NCBI RefSeq assembly: GCF_035222275.1
Contig: NC_085883.1
Coordinates: forward strand, 2,356,001-2,420,000
DNA from: Podospora bellae-mahoneyi
Taxonomy: Eukaryota > Ascomycota > Sordariomycetes > Sordariales > Podosporaceae
Direction: 5' to 3'
Length of the DNA stretch: 64,000 nt
Below the pieces are notes generated by a model that worked only from the letters and a program-made list of their open reading frames with translations, had not been told where the DNA came from and did no database searches. Each line of letters begins with the position of its first letter. Positions within the stretch are counted from its first letter, which is position 1. The translations under genes and the position numbers were made by a program. This document shows positions 46,484 through 56,323 of the stretch, piece after piece.

Positions 46484-46840
46484 GACGGAGGACCTGGATT
46501 AGAACTGGAAAGTGATGCCCTGGGAATGGTTGGATATCGAGGCGTTTTTGGCATGCTTCTATCACATCACAAGCACAAATATTCTGCTATGATATCAACT
46601 GCCCTTCAATATCTCGAGAGTGACACTGGTGATGATTCTCATGGCCCCCGCACCTTCAACCCCCCGCTTTTAGCGACTGCTGTGACGTCGTCTCCACTCT
46701 CGCTCGGCCAACTGCCGAGCCCCGATCCTTGGCACGTGTTAGCGCGGCTTTCCAAGCCCCACCCGGCGCGTCACTGAACGAACGAAGCCATCGTCCATCG
46801 CCAGACAGAGAGAACACCACCAACCACTACCACCACAAAA
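46484..46840. promoter_or_regulatory. RAD10 upstream region
   Basis: This 357-base gap between tandem genes should contain the 3' UTR of the unknown gene and the RAD10 promoter. The last 60 bases are CACCA-rich. No specific site is evident. Confidence 0.4.
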
Positions 46841-48148
46841 ATGGACGACGATTTTGGCGCCGACGCCGAGTTTTTGGATGCCCTGGCTTCCTCAGCCGAT
46901 GCCATCACTTCTTTGAATAGCAACAAACCCAACAAACAACCACTACCACCACCACCACTACCACCGCCACCGCAGCAACAGCGACCCCCGGGCCCGCCCG
47001 CCTTTCTCCCACCCAAAATCCAACAACCCACCCCCCAGCGAGTAGAAAAACCACCACCACCGCAACGGCACGCCTCCGCCACGTCAGGTCCCCCAAAAAT
47101 AGTCCAACCAACCCCCCAACCCCTCCCCTCCCGAGCCAGCGGCTCGGGGTCTTCAATCCTCGTATCCCCGCGGCAAAAAGGAAACCCAGTGCTAGCCTGC
47201 ATAAAGTCCATACCGTGGGAGTACTCAGACATACCAGCCGACTATGCCCTCGGGGCGACCACCTGCGCCCTTTTCCTGAGCCTTAAATACCACCGCCTCC
47301 ACCCAGAATACATCTACACCCGCATCCGCCTCCTCCAACAAAGGTTCCTCCTCCGGATCTTGTTGGTGCTTGTCGACATTCCCAACCACGAGGACTCCCT
47401 CCGCGAGCTCTCCAAGACTTCCCTTGTGAATAACGTCACTGTTATTTTATGTTGGTCGGCAGCCGAGGCGGGGCGGTATCTCGAGCTGTATAAAAGCTAT
47501 GAGCATGCGAGCGCGGCGGGGATAAAGGGGCAGCAGGCGACGGGGTATGCGGAGAGGTTGGTGGAGTTTGTGACTGTGCCAAGGGTGGTGAACAAGGCGG
47601 ATGCGGTGGCGCTGGTGGGGACGTTTGGGAGTTTGAGGGGAGCGGTTAATGCTGATGGGGATACGCTGGGGACTGTGGGGGGGTGGGGTGAGAGGAAGGT
47701 TAAGGCTTGGAGGAGGGCGGTGGAGGCTCCGTTCAGGGGGAGGAAGAGGGAGGGAGGAAAGGGGGTGTTGAGGGGGGCGGTTTCTATCGGGGGGGTGCCG
47801 AGTGGTGGTGGTGCTGGAAGGGGGACGCAAGGGGTGAGGGGGGCTCGGGGGGGAGGGGCAAGGAAGACGAGTGGGGGGGCGGTGAGGAGGGTGGGGAAGA
47901 GCTTGGAGGTGGTGGGGGAGGTGAGGTTTGGGAGTGATGAGGATGAGGATGAGGATGAGGATGAGGAGGGGGAGGAGGCTATGAGGGTGGTTGAGGGGGG
48001 GGAGTGGGGGCAGCAAGGGGTGAGTCAGGCTGCGGCGAGTTCGAATTCTGCTCCGGCTCCGGCTCCGGCTCCTGCTGCGAAGAGGAAGGAGCCTGAGCTC
48101 AGTGAGGGGATTGCTGCTGCGTTGGCAAAGCTCAGGAACAATGGTTAG
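46841..48148 (+). CDS. RAD10: DNA excision repair protein Rad10/ERCC1 (Swi10)
   Basis: Rad10 with Rad1/XPF cuts 5' of lesions in nucleotide excision repair and trims flaps in recombination. One exon gives 435 residues. A Pro/Gln-rich N-terminus leads to the central domain: ILVSPRQKGNPVLACIKSIPWEYSDIPADYALGATTCALFLSLKYHRLHPEYI, RILLVLVDIPNH and NNVTVILCWSAAEAGRYLE. A helix-hairpin-helix region follows (FVTVPRVVNKADAVALVGTFGSLRGAV, GWGERKVKAWRRA). As in other ERCC1 proteins the catalytic residues of the XPF fold are absent. The last 120 residues are a Gly/Arg-rich and then acidic low-complexity tail. The gene changes from C-rich to G-rich codons near 47420. Confidence 0.94.
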   Translation: MDDDFGADAEFLDALASSADAITSLNSNKPNKQPLPPPPLPPPPQQQRPPGPPAFLPPKIQQPTPQRVEKPPPPQRHASATSGPPKIVQPTPQPLPSRASGSGSSILVSPRQKGNPVLACIKSIPWEYSDIPADYALGATTCALFLSLKYHRLHPEYIYTRIRLLQQRFLLRILLVLVDIPNHEDSLRELSKTSLVNNVTVILCWSAAEAGRYLELYKSYEHASAAGIKGQQATGYAERLVEFVTVPRVVNKADAVALVGTFGSLRGAVNADGDTLGTVGGWGERKVKAWRRAVEAPFRGRKREGGKGVLRGAVSIGGVPSGGGAGRGTQGVRGARGGGARKTSGGAVRRVGKSLEVVGEVRFGSDEDEDEDEDEEGEEAMRVVEGGEWGQQGVSQAAASSNSAPAPAPAPAAKRKEPELSEGIAAALAKLRNNG

Positions 48149-50098
48149 ATGGGCGAGCTTCGGGTGGCTTCGGGTTGGAACATCCTCGGTGACAACAGCA
48201 CTGCACGTCACAGCACCAGGCGGAACCCTGGGCTTGTACACCTCGACACAGCATGCTGCTAGCACCGAAATGTGTTGTTCGGCATTTTTGCTAGTCAGGG
48301 GCATGGTAGTGCTTTTCAGGTTTCTCTGCTTTGGTGCGGTGCCTGTTGAACAACCAAAGTAGGTTGGGTTATTCTTCAGGTCGGACCTGCCGTGGGAGGT
48401 CCCGTATCGGCGGTTTGCCCATCTTGGAGTAATCATGTCCCAAAGCTGAGATCAGCTACGTGGATATGTGAGATTGGGAACTATGCTGGGATACATATGG
48501 GGTTTTTGGTGTTGCTCAAGGAATGGACAGTATCAGGTTCAGACGGCAAACATTGGTTTTTTTTTTTTTTTTTGAATGGATTTGGGTTTGCCTCGGGAGA
48601 GTTCATGAGTCTTGGAAAAGAGACTTTGATCATCTGCCCAGTACCAGTTTGGACGGGAAGGGCTTGCGGGTGGCTGCAGTAGTATCGAGAGGGTGGTCCA
48701 CATGGTTGACGCCCTGTGACGCTGTTCATGCATGAAGCTCACGTCGGATTCCTGCTGCGGGGAGGCGGGTTTAAAGAAGGAGGAAAGGTGCAGGGTGATG
48801 TTGTCAGTCATACAACTCTGGAATATAAGCACGTTCTTTTGGGGGGGGACTGATCAGCAATCTATCACGCAGGGTGACACGGCTGGATGGGGGTTGTTCA
48901 CATGTTCTATCCCAGGCGAGGTTTGATACCTGAAATGCTTGTTTTGCTGCGGTACTTGGATCTCAGCAAGGTCCTGTCAAATCAATCCGAAAAAAAAAAA
49001 AAAACACCATCCGAAGGGGATGGGACCTAGCTGTCTAGTCAGGCACCGGGGGATTCAAGTTTTGGTCATCTCATCGAGTTCGTCTGGTAAATCGGACGGC
49101 GCAATCTCGTCATATGGGCTAGGTCAGAAGACTATCTCATCATCATCATCATCATTTACCACTCAGTGCTACCATTCGAATTCTATCGTGTATGCTTGCT
49201 TGTGTCTCACTCACTCTTTGAGCTCCTGCTGGATTAGGCAGGTCTGAGAAGGATTGACCAATCATGATCTATTTCCATTGAGCTATACTCTTACACCCTT
49301 CGGCATTTTATTTTGGCTTACACGGAGCCAGACCATCATCGTCAACGACAACATCGACGAGCCGCCAAAAGATTCGACCGAAACACACACATGATATTTT
49401 CCGGACAGCAGTTTTTTTTTTAACTTTGACGCTTCACCTTGGCTCTTCGTGTGGTGGAGTGTGTAACGGCCTCCTACCTGCTGCATGCGAGCAATGGGTC
49501 AACCACTCTTGCATTGCAGGACGGTGGTTGGTCCGCATATGTCGTCCGACTCGCCAGCATGTGTGTGTGTGCGTGGGTGCTTTGGAGGAGGAGGAGAAGG
49601 AGGTTGGGTGAGATGGGATGGGATGGGCGATCTACTTTTTTGTCAGGTTGCTTACTACCATGAGTAGGGGAGGTAGGTAACCATGCGTCTGCCTGCCTTG
49701 AGTAAGGTAGGGGCAGGAGGGGGGAGTGAGTGGTTTGATTCTGGTTTTAATGATGTCTTGCCCCGGGGTGGCATTCCTGACCACCATCTTTTCCTTTTCC
49801 TTCCCAAATTTTGGGTCTTGTTCTCTTGTCTCATCATTGCCAACCGGGGATTTTGGATGGGTGTGTTTCTTGCGGTGGTGGGTTATTATATCATACTGCA
49901 CTCCTCTCGCTTTAGGTTTTGGTTTTGCTGATTGAGCCTCGTCGTTTTGTTTTTTGTTATCAGTGCTTCATGAGGCTATATTGGCGGTTTATACCTACCT
50001 TCGCCTTCTCGCCCTTGGCCAGACGGACATCCCTCCCTCCTTTTTGAACTGTCACCTTTCCTTTCACAGAACCCAGAGAGGAATAAGCATAAACAGCT
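48149..50098. other. Intergenic region between RAD10 and the GH47 gene
   Basis: This 1.95 kb region has a T18-type run near 48557, an A15 run near 48990, TCATCATCATC near 49136 and a GTGTGTG stretch near 49560. Open frames are short and repeat-driven. The bases before 50098 should hold the GH47 promoter. Confidence 0.5.
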
Positions 50099-51766
50099 AT
50101 GCGTATCCTCTATGGAGTGGCCGCCTTTCTGGCGGCAAGCCACTCCGTTGTGGTGGTGGTGGTGGTGGCTGCTGCAGAAACACCACAACAACGACAATAT
50201 ATGGCCTGGCCCTCAACGGAGCCAGCATCAGCAAACCAGAAGCTCCCATCTTATCGGCACCCAAAGTACCGCCCTGACCGCAAGAGGGCGAATGCTGTCA
50301 AGCAGGCTTTCAGGATTTCGTGGGATGGTTACTACAAGCATGCGTTTCCTCATGATTCGCTGAGGCCCGTGTCGAATTCGTTCGAGGATGACAGGAACGG
50401 ATGGGGAGCCAGTGCTGTCGACGCCTTCAGCACGGCGTTGATCATGGGGGAACACAAGATCATTGACCAGATCTTGCGCTACATCCCCGACATCAACTTC
50501 AACCACACCGACAGTGAGGTGTCGTTGTTTGAGACGACGATTCGATATCTAGGTGGGCTGTTATCTGCCTACGACCTCCTCACCGGCCCCCTGAAACCCC
50601 GTTTCGACTACAGCACCCACCAAACCTCCCTCATCCTCCACCAGGCTGTCCGCCTGGCCGACAACCTCAAAGTCGCCTTCGACACCCCGACCGGAATCCC
50701 CGACAACGACCTCTTCTTTTCCCCCCCTCGCAAAAAGGGCTCAACCTCCAACGGCCTCGCCACAGCCGGAACCCTGGTCCTCGAATGGACCCGCCTCTCC
50801 GACCTCACCGGTGACCCTCAATACGCCCGCCTGGCCCAAAAGGCAGAAAAGTACCTCCTCCACCCCAAAAACCCAGCCATGGGGGAACCCTTCCCCGGCC
50901 TCCTCGGCTCCTCCCTCAACCTCGACACCGGCCTCTTTGAAGACGGTGCCGGCGGCTGGGGCGGCGGCACAGATAGCTTCTACGAATACCTCATCAAGAT
51001 GTACGTCTACGACCCCTCCCGCTTTTCCGTCTATCGCGACCGCTGGGTGTTGGCGGCCGACAGCTCCATCCGGTATCTGACATCCCACCCCACCACCCGG
51101 CCCGACCTAACCTTCCTCGCCATGTGGCGCAACCGCACCCTGCACTACTTCTCCGAGCACCTCGCCTGCTTCAGCGGGGGAAACTTCATCCTCGGCGGCC
51201 TGACCCTCGACTCCCCAGCCTACCTCGGCCTCGGCCTCGACCTCGTCGCCGGGTGCAGAGCAACCTATACCGGCACCCTCACGGGAATAGGACCGGAAAT
51301 CTTCCAATGGCAGGATAACACCGCCCCCCTGAACGCAAGCAACAACTCCCCTCCCCCGGCCCATCAGAAACTCATGTACAGCCGGGCTGGGTTCTGGGTT
51401 ACGAACGGGGGGTATCAGCTGCGTCCTGAGGTGATTGAGAGCTATTACTACGCCTACCGGGCGACTGGCCATCAGAAATATCAGGAGTGGGTTTGGGAGG
51501 CGTTTTTGGCTGTGAATGCCACGTGCAGGGTCGGGAGCGGGTATAGTAGTTTGATGGATGTCAACTTGCCGGAGGGGGGTGGGTGGACGGATTTTCAGGA
51601 GAGTTTTTGGTTTGCGGAGGTGATGAAGTATGCTTATTTGGTCTTTGCGGAGGAGGCGCCGTGGCAGGTGAAGGCCGGGCTTGAGAATCGGTTTGTGTTT
51701 AATACCGAGGCGCATCCGATCAGGGTCGCGGGCGGAACAGAGAAGTATGGGGGGTGGAGGGGGTAA
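50099..51766 (+). CDS. Secreted class I alpha-1,2-mannosidase (GH47)
   Basis: A single exon encodes 555 residues. The first 25-30 residues form a signal peptide whose hydrophobic core is a run of Val encoded by GTG/GTT triplets, ending near AAAETPQQ. The GH47 fold follows: ANAVKQAFRISWDGYYKHAFPHDSLRP, NGWGASAVDAFSTALIMG, SLFETTIRYLGGLLSAYDL, LACFSGGNFILGG, LRPEVIESYYYAYRATG and ENRFVFNTEAHPIR, whose Thr binds calcium in this family. With a cleavable signal and no membrane anchor, this looks like the secreted fungal mannosidase that trims alpha-1,2-linked mannose rather than the ER enzyme. The stop TAA at 51766 is followed by G-rich sequence. Confidence 0.95.
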   Translation: MRILYGVAAFLAASHSVVVVVVVAAAETPQQRQYMAWPSTEPASANQKLPSYRHPKYRPDRKRANAVKQAFRISWDGYYKHAFPHDSLRPVSNSFEDDRNGWGASAVDAFSTALIMGEHKIIDQILRYIPDINFNHTDSEVSLFETTIRYLGGLLSAYDLLTGPLKPRFDYSTHQTSLILHQAVRLADNLKVAFDTPTGIPDNDLFFSPPRKKGSTSNGLATAGTLVLEWTRLSDLTGDPQYARLAQKAEKYLLHPKNPAMGEPFPGLLGSSLNLDTGLFEDGAGGWGGGTDSFYEYLIKMYVYDPSRFSVYRDRWVLAADSSIRYLTSHPTTRPDLTFLAMWRNRTLHYFSEHLACFSGGNFILGGLTLDSPAYLGLGLDLVAGCRATYTGTLTGIGPEIFQWQDNTAPLNASNNSPPPAHQKLMYSRAGFWVTNGGYQLRPEVIESYYYAYRATGHQKYQEWVWEAFLAVNATCRVGSGYSSLMDVNLPEGGGWTDFQESFWFAEVMKYAYLVFAEEAPWQVKAGLENRFVFNTEAHPIRVAGGTEKYGGWRG

Positions 51767-52029
51767 GGGGAGGGAGAAGAGGGGGGAGGGATAGGTAGGG
51801 TTGGGGGGGGTGGGGAGGTATAGATTGGGTTGAACGAGACTGTTATGTCAACAAGGGATATATAGATAGGCAAGAAGGGGTGATGCTGGATCGTGGGGGG
51901 GTGGTGAGTGTGAGTGAGTGCGGACGAGATGGTGGAGTATAAAGTTTACAAGAGGAGGCACCAGTCCTGCTCTAGGTAGACAATTCCGGCGCCGTTCAAA
52001 TAATAAAGGAAAGGCGTTTTAGGATTTGC

Positions 52030-52325
52030 TTTACTTGATAACAAAACCCCCCCTCACCCATTTAAAAAAAAATTCTCTCCCATTCTTCTCTTCAGCAACA
52101 TTTCCCCAACCCAGTTTTCCATCCATCTTGGCCGCATTTCTTTATTAGGTTACACCAGTCATTGGCGTACCTTACCTAGTCGGTACAATGTCCCATACCG
52201 GGCATATACCCATCCCCCCCTACTACCACTATCTTTAAAAGGCGTAATGACCATCGTTGAAGTCATAGTTTTACAACATGACATGGGGTCAACCTACTTG
52301 TGTGTATCAACTGTTTTGCAGTGAG
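52030..52325. repeat. Dispersed repeat, copy B
   Basis: This copy matches 25625-25975, with shared words TTACACCAGTCATT, CTCTCCCATTCTTCTCTTC (near-identical), CCCATACCG-GCATA and ATCGTTGAA. Divergence is high, so the copies are old or were mutated quickly. Both copies lie between convergent genes and point the same way. Confidence 0.75.
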
Positions 52326-52431
52326 GATGCCGCTGTCTTGCATCCATCTTGATAGTCATTCATATATTCCAACAACCCCCTTCCTTCTCATAATTATCAG
52401 AACAGAAAACATCACCATCACCTCCACAACA

Positions 52432-52579
52432 CCGGTTACCAATGATTGCCGAGCAAGTCTTTTCGGTCAAGACGCGCTCTGATAGCACACCTCATCAAAG
52501 GTACATCATACCTCGTCAAAAAAACAATATTGGAGCGCGTCTTGACCGGAAAGATTTGCTCGGCAACCACCAAGAACCG
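52432..52579. repeat. Long inverted repeat in the ERG27 3' region
   Basis: Arms 52448-52478 and 52534-52564 are 31 bases each and differ at only two places, both of transition type. Weaker pairing extends outward to CCGGTT (52432-52437) and AACCGG (52574-52579). The 55-base centre contains two near-copies of ACCTCATCAAA. On the ERG27 transcript this would fold as a long hairpin. Confidence 0.88.
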
Positions 52580-52659
52580 GCTCATCATTACTATTACAAA
52601 GTAAATATCCGAGAAAAATAACCCTCCCTCCCTCCCCTGCACCCATCACTCATCAACTA

Positions 52660-54082
52660 TCAAACCTTCCTCTCCCACTCCCCCCTCAACTCCTCCAACC
52701 TCTTCCACACCCTTCCACCCAACTCCTTGAATTCCACCAACCTCTCCTCTTTGACCATCTCCATCCCCCCCTTCCGTCCACTCAATAACCCCTTCTCCTT
52801 CAACTCTTCAACATCTTCCACCCTCCCCTCCCACCCCCACCCATCCACCTCCGTCTTCCTGACATACACATTCCCCCACCGATCCGCCGCACTCCCCCAC
52901 TTGACCCTCTCGGCCCGCTCACTATCCAACACCTCCTGCTCCTGCAGCGCCAGCCAAGCAGGCGCCATACTCCCGTTGTACCCCGTGATCGGATGCCACG
53001 GCGAACCCAGCCACCTTACCAGATAAAGCACAACCTGATACCAAAAAAACATGAATGCGTTGAGCGGAAAAAGCGTCGTCTGGACGATGCCCGGATGCGC
53101 TAGGTACATCTTGGGTGGCGTCTCGTCTTCCGCCACAGAAAAATATTGATCAACGTACGGTTTCGACGTCGGGAGGGACGACGTCAGCGCCAAAACGTCA
53201 GTCAGTCGTTTGGTCGACTCGTAGGCGGCCTCGGTTTTAAGGGCTTGAAAATCTTCCAGGGAAAAGGTGTCCCAGTCTGCGTCGATGCTGCTCTCCCAGA
53301 TGATTCTTCCGGGGGGCAGGGCGGATGGCTTGGGGCGGGAGAGCAAGGGGACCAGTTTCTGCGCAAAGAGGTAGTGGCCAAAGACGTTTGCGCAAAAGAC
53401 TTCTCCCATTGTCTCCTTGCTCCCCGGGACGGGGGCGATGGTTTGGCCCGAGTTGCCCCCCTTGAAGGTCGGCCATGTTGTTGCTGAGACGATGCCCTTG
53501 GTGAGGATGTTGTGGGCGACTTTTCCCCAGTTGAGACCGTACCAGCTGCCGATGCCGGCGTTGAAGATTATGGAGTCCAACCGGGGGATCTTGACGTCTT
53601 CCAGGGATTCAAAGTCGGGGGATGTGGAGGGGGAGGAGGAGAAGGTGCCATGGAGGAGCTGGTCGGCGGCGGCGGTGATGGTGGGGAGGTTGCAGAGGTC
53701 GAGTTGGACCGAGAGGATGTGAATGCGGCGGGTGGCTTGGTGGGGGTCGTAGTTTTGGCCGGTGCGGGAGCGGAGGGCGGGGGAGGACTCGGCGAACTGT
53801 TGGGTGTGGGCGCGGAGGGCGGTGACGGTTTCTTGGGACTTTTTGGCCGAGCGGGTGGTGGGAATGAGGATGAGGTGGGAGGTCAGAGAGCGGGTGGAGA
53901 GGTAATCGTCGATGAGGCGTTGACAGATGCCGAAGCCGATGCCGCTGTTGGGACAGATGTCAGGGGCCGCTGGGAGCTTAAATGTTCGAGATGGGATGGA
54001 TTGGGACTTACCTGTTGGCACCTGTCACCAGGACAAATAAAGTGTCCTTTTCAGGAGCTCGGTCCCAAGGTGGTGGTACCAT
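52660..54082 (-). CDS. ERG27: 3-keto-steroid reductase (ergosterol C-4 demethylation)
   Basis: Erg27 reduces the 3-keto intermediate made during removal of the sterol C-4 methyl groups, at the ER with Erg25, Erg26 and Erg28. Exons 54082-54012 and 53944-52660 give 451 residues. The 67-nt intron splits the cofactor loop, and splicing yields LFVLVTGANSGIGFGICQRL (TGxxxGIG). Other SDR landmarks are LDSIIFNAGIGS, EVFCANVFGHYLFAQKL, GRIIWESSIDAD, then YESTKRL as the YxxxK catalytic pair. A C-terminal hydrophobic segment FPLNAFMFFWYQVVLYLVRW may associate with the membrane. It faces the OB-fold gene across a 730-bp divergent region. Confidence 0.94.
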
Positions 54083-54812
54083 GGTGTCGATTAAAGATGA
54101 ACAGTGTTTGAAGCGTGGTCGAAGAAGTATCGGGGGGCCCGCTGAGCTATAAGAGCTGGTCGGGCTGCCTTTTTGGATCCGGTACAAGGTGGAGAGAATC
54201 CGGTATTTGGAGTAGGTTGGTGGCTGAAAACCACTGGTCCAGAATGATGTATTAATATTATGCCGCCGTGACAGCAAAGCTATGACTTCTTTTTGCCTTG
54301 GTGATACGTCGTCAGGTCAGCAGTGGTGGTGGTACAGTACAAAACAAAGTTTAGTTTGCTGGCCGAGTCGGTGGAGCTGTTGATATCCCAACTGCCAAAT
54401 TTCCCGGTGGATCGATCAGCAGCTGGAGCAAGGTAAGGCGGACATCATCAGTCTAACCCAGAGTGTTCTCTTTTCGGACTTTTCAGCTTAGAGCACGGAT
54501 CACTCGATGGATCAAGCAACCGAGCAACATTCCCTGATCAAGACAGTCAAAGAGCTTTGAGACCGCCCGAGACCATCTGAGCAGACAGTCAGGTTTTGTC
54601 TGACCGGCCGCATGGACAACTCCTCGACAATTACTCGACAATTCCTCGATAATCGGCATCTGGTGTAGCTGGACTTTTGTTGTCCCCACTTTCCCATCAC
54701 ACCCTGTTAACTCAGCGGCACCACCCGTGCCATCCCCACTTTAACTTTGTGCCCCCAATCTAACAAGACTGAAGACTGACATCTGACATCTTGACAACAA
54801 CATCCAATCGAC
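54083..54812. promoter_or_regulatory. Divergent promoter of ERG27 and the OB-fold gene
   Basis: This 730-base region lies between outward-facing genes. A cluster of ACTCGACAATT/CTCGACAATT-type repeats occurs at 54618-54655. I see no additional gene and no site that I can name with confidence. Confidence 0.45.
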
Positions 54813-55943
54813 ATGATGCCGTCAAAAGTCCTGATCTTTACTGGCGCTCCCGAGAGTAGCACGCTTGATTGGGAATCCGGGCTGCTGTCAGCCTTTTCCG
54901 ATCCGATTGCCCGGTTTGCAGGAATCACAACAGACAGCCAACAGCCTCGTCCAGCAATCGAGGATCACGCTGCCTGGAGGTCGTTGACACTGGAGAGGAC
55001 TGATATCCCACACGACCGCCAGAAGCAGGTCGCTCTTGACCCCTGCTACGATGAATCAGCAGACTTTCTTCCAGGGACGGGAACCGACTTCTTCACAACA
55101 GTATATACTGCCTCTTTCGTATCGACCAGAAACGGAGAATCTCAATCTCAGTTTCAGTCTCGGGCCGAGTCCCAGAACCATGCGTTGTCACAGCTCTACG
55201 AGCACTCAATAGCAATCCATCAGGAAATGCCCTCTTCCCACCTTGTCAATCACCACAGCCAAAGCGACCAGTCAGACTCTTGTGTCAGCAACGAGACTAC
55301 CTCTTTTCTGTCTGATGGCCCCAGCCAACACGAGCCTGCGAGGGGGCCGTTGCCTTTTCGGGGAGATTCTCACCTCACCGACCTGAAAGATATCCCACCA
55401 GCCTCGTGTCTTACCAAGATCATGCCGCAGACCGCGAGCGTCAACTTGATTGCAGGCATCATCTCGGTTGCCCGGCCTCGAGTTGTCAACACCCGATGGG
55501 GCTCAAAGCATCTGGTAGAGATTTTGGTTGGTGATGAGACCAGAGCTGGTTTCACCGTTACCTACTGGCTACCATCAGATGATGTTGAGAAAAGCTGCCT
55601 TGCCGGACTGCGGCCCGGAGACATTGTCCTAATGCAGAACATTGGGCTGAATGTTTTTCTGAAAAAGGTCTATGGGTCCAGTCTCCGCAAGGATCTCTCC
55701 AAGGTCCACCTTCTCTACCGCGTGAAACTCGACTCCCAAGAGAGCGGCGGCCACTACGCAGCATCGGATCTGGCGTCCACCACCAATCGGCATCCCCAGC
55801 TGGACAAGACACGCCAGGTTCGAGATTGGGTTCTGAACTTTGTCGGTAGTGGTGCCCGGCACCAGGGCAAGTCCAAGAACAAGCCGGCCAACCCCAAGCG
55901 TCGTTGGGAACGACCACCAGACGACGATAGCCAGCTGCCTTAG
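54813..55943 (+). CDS. OB-fold protein, possibly ssDNA-binding
   Basis: A single exon encodes 376 residues from MMPSKVLIFTGAPESS. The first 200 residues are mostly disordered and Gln/Ser-rich, apart from a short N-terminal motif (VLIFTGAPESSTLDWESGLL) and LSQLYEHSIAIHQ. Residues about 207-310 look like an OB fold: SVNLIAGIISVARPRVV, HLVEILVGDETRAGFTVTYWL, GLRPGDIVLMQNIGLNVFLKKVYG and KVHLLYRVK, with the alternating pattern and the GDIV-L turn seen in RPA, POT1 and SHLD2 OB domains. The tail is basic (KNKPANPKRRW). I infer a nucleic-acid-binding protein, perhaps in DNA repair or telomere work. The family identity is open. Confidence 0.75.
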   Translation: MMPSKVLIFTGAPESSTLDWESGLLSAFSDPIARFAGITTDSQQPRPAIEDHAAWRSLTLERTDIPHDRQKQVALDPCYDESADFLPGTGTDFFTTVYTASFVSTRNGESQSQFQSRAESQNHALSQLYEHSIAIHQEMPSSHLVNHHSQSDQSDSCVSNETTSFLSDGPSQHEPARGPLPFRGDSHLTDLKDIPPASCLTKIMPQTASVNLIAGIISVARPRVVNTRWGSKHLVEILVGDETRAGFTVTYWLPSDDVEKSCLAGLRPGDIVLMQNIGLNVFLKKVYGSSLRKDLSKVHLLYRVKLDSQESGGHYAASDLASTTNRHPQLDKTRQVRDWVLNFVGSGARHQGKSKNKPANPKRRWERPPDDDSQLP

Positions 55944-56323
55944 GCTTCTACCCTGGAATACAGTAAGGCATTTCCTGTCTGTGCGGTGTTGTCATCGAAA
56001 GCTCTTGACGATATCGACGGCCGCCGGAGGTGGTTCCATTTGCTGGGCGCGCATACCCCTGTCAACGCCGGTCTTGGCGGCACGGTCCAGCTGCTGAGAC
56101 CCTCCCGTGGCTGTGAATGGACTCTTCGAACATGCTTTGCGTGGCCTCCGCGTCAGAGGGGAAATTACGACTACGCGGCTTTGGTCCACAGGGATTGGCT
56201 TCCGTTGACATATAACGATAGAAGCATTCGTGACGAAGCTCAATCGCCTCAAACAAACACAGCAAAGTCGTGACCACCTTTAATCCCGCCTACAAGGTCT
56301 ACCTTGGCAGAAAGCTTTCAAAA
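55944..56323. other. Short intergenic region before the Zn2Cys6 gene
   Basis: This 380-base region contains no supported gene. It should hold the OB-fold gene 3' UTR and the promoter of the downstream regulator. Confidence 0.4.

Larger units (their letters stand above)
51767..52659. other. Convergent 3' region, GH47 and ERG27
   Basis: This 893-base region holds the 3' ends of both genes. It contains G-rich sequence after GH47, dispersed repeat copy B (52030-52325) and a long inverted repeat (52432-52579) lying 81 bases past the ERG27 stop. Confidence 0.6.

Noticed and set aside
47447-48436. 329-codon Pro/Arg-rich frame opposite RAD10
   Set aside because: It is the complement of the G-rich 3' half of RAD10.
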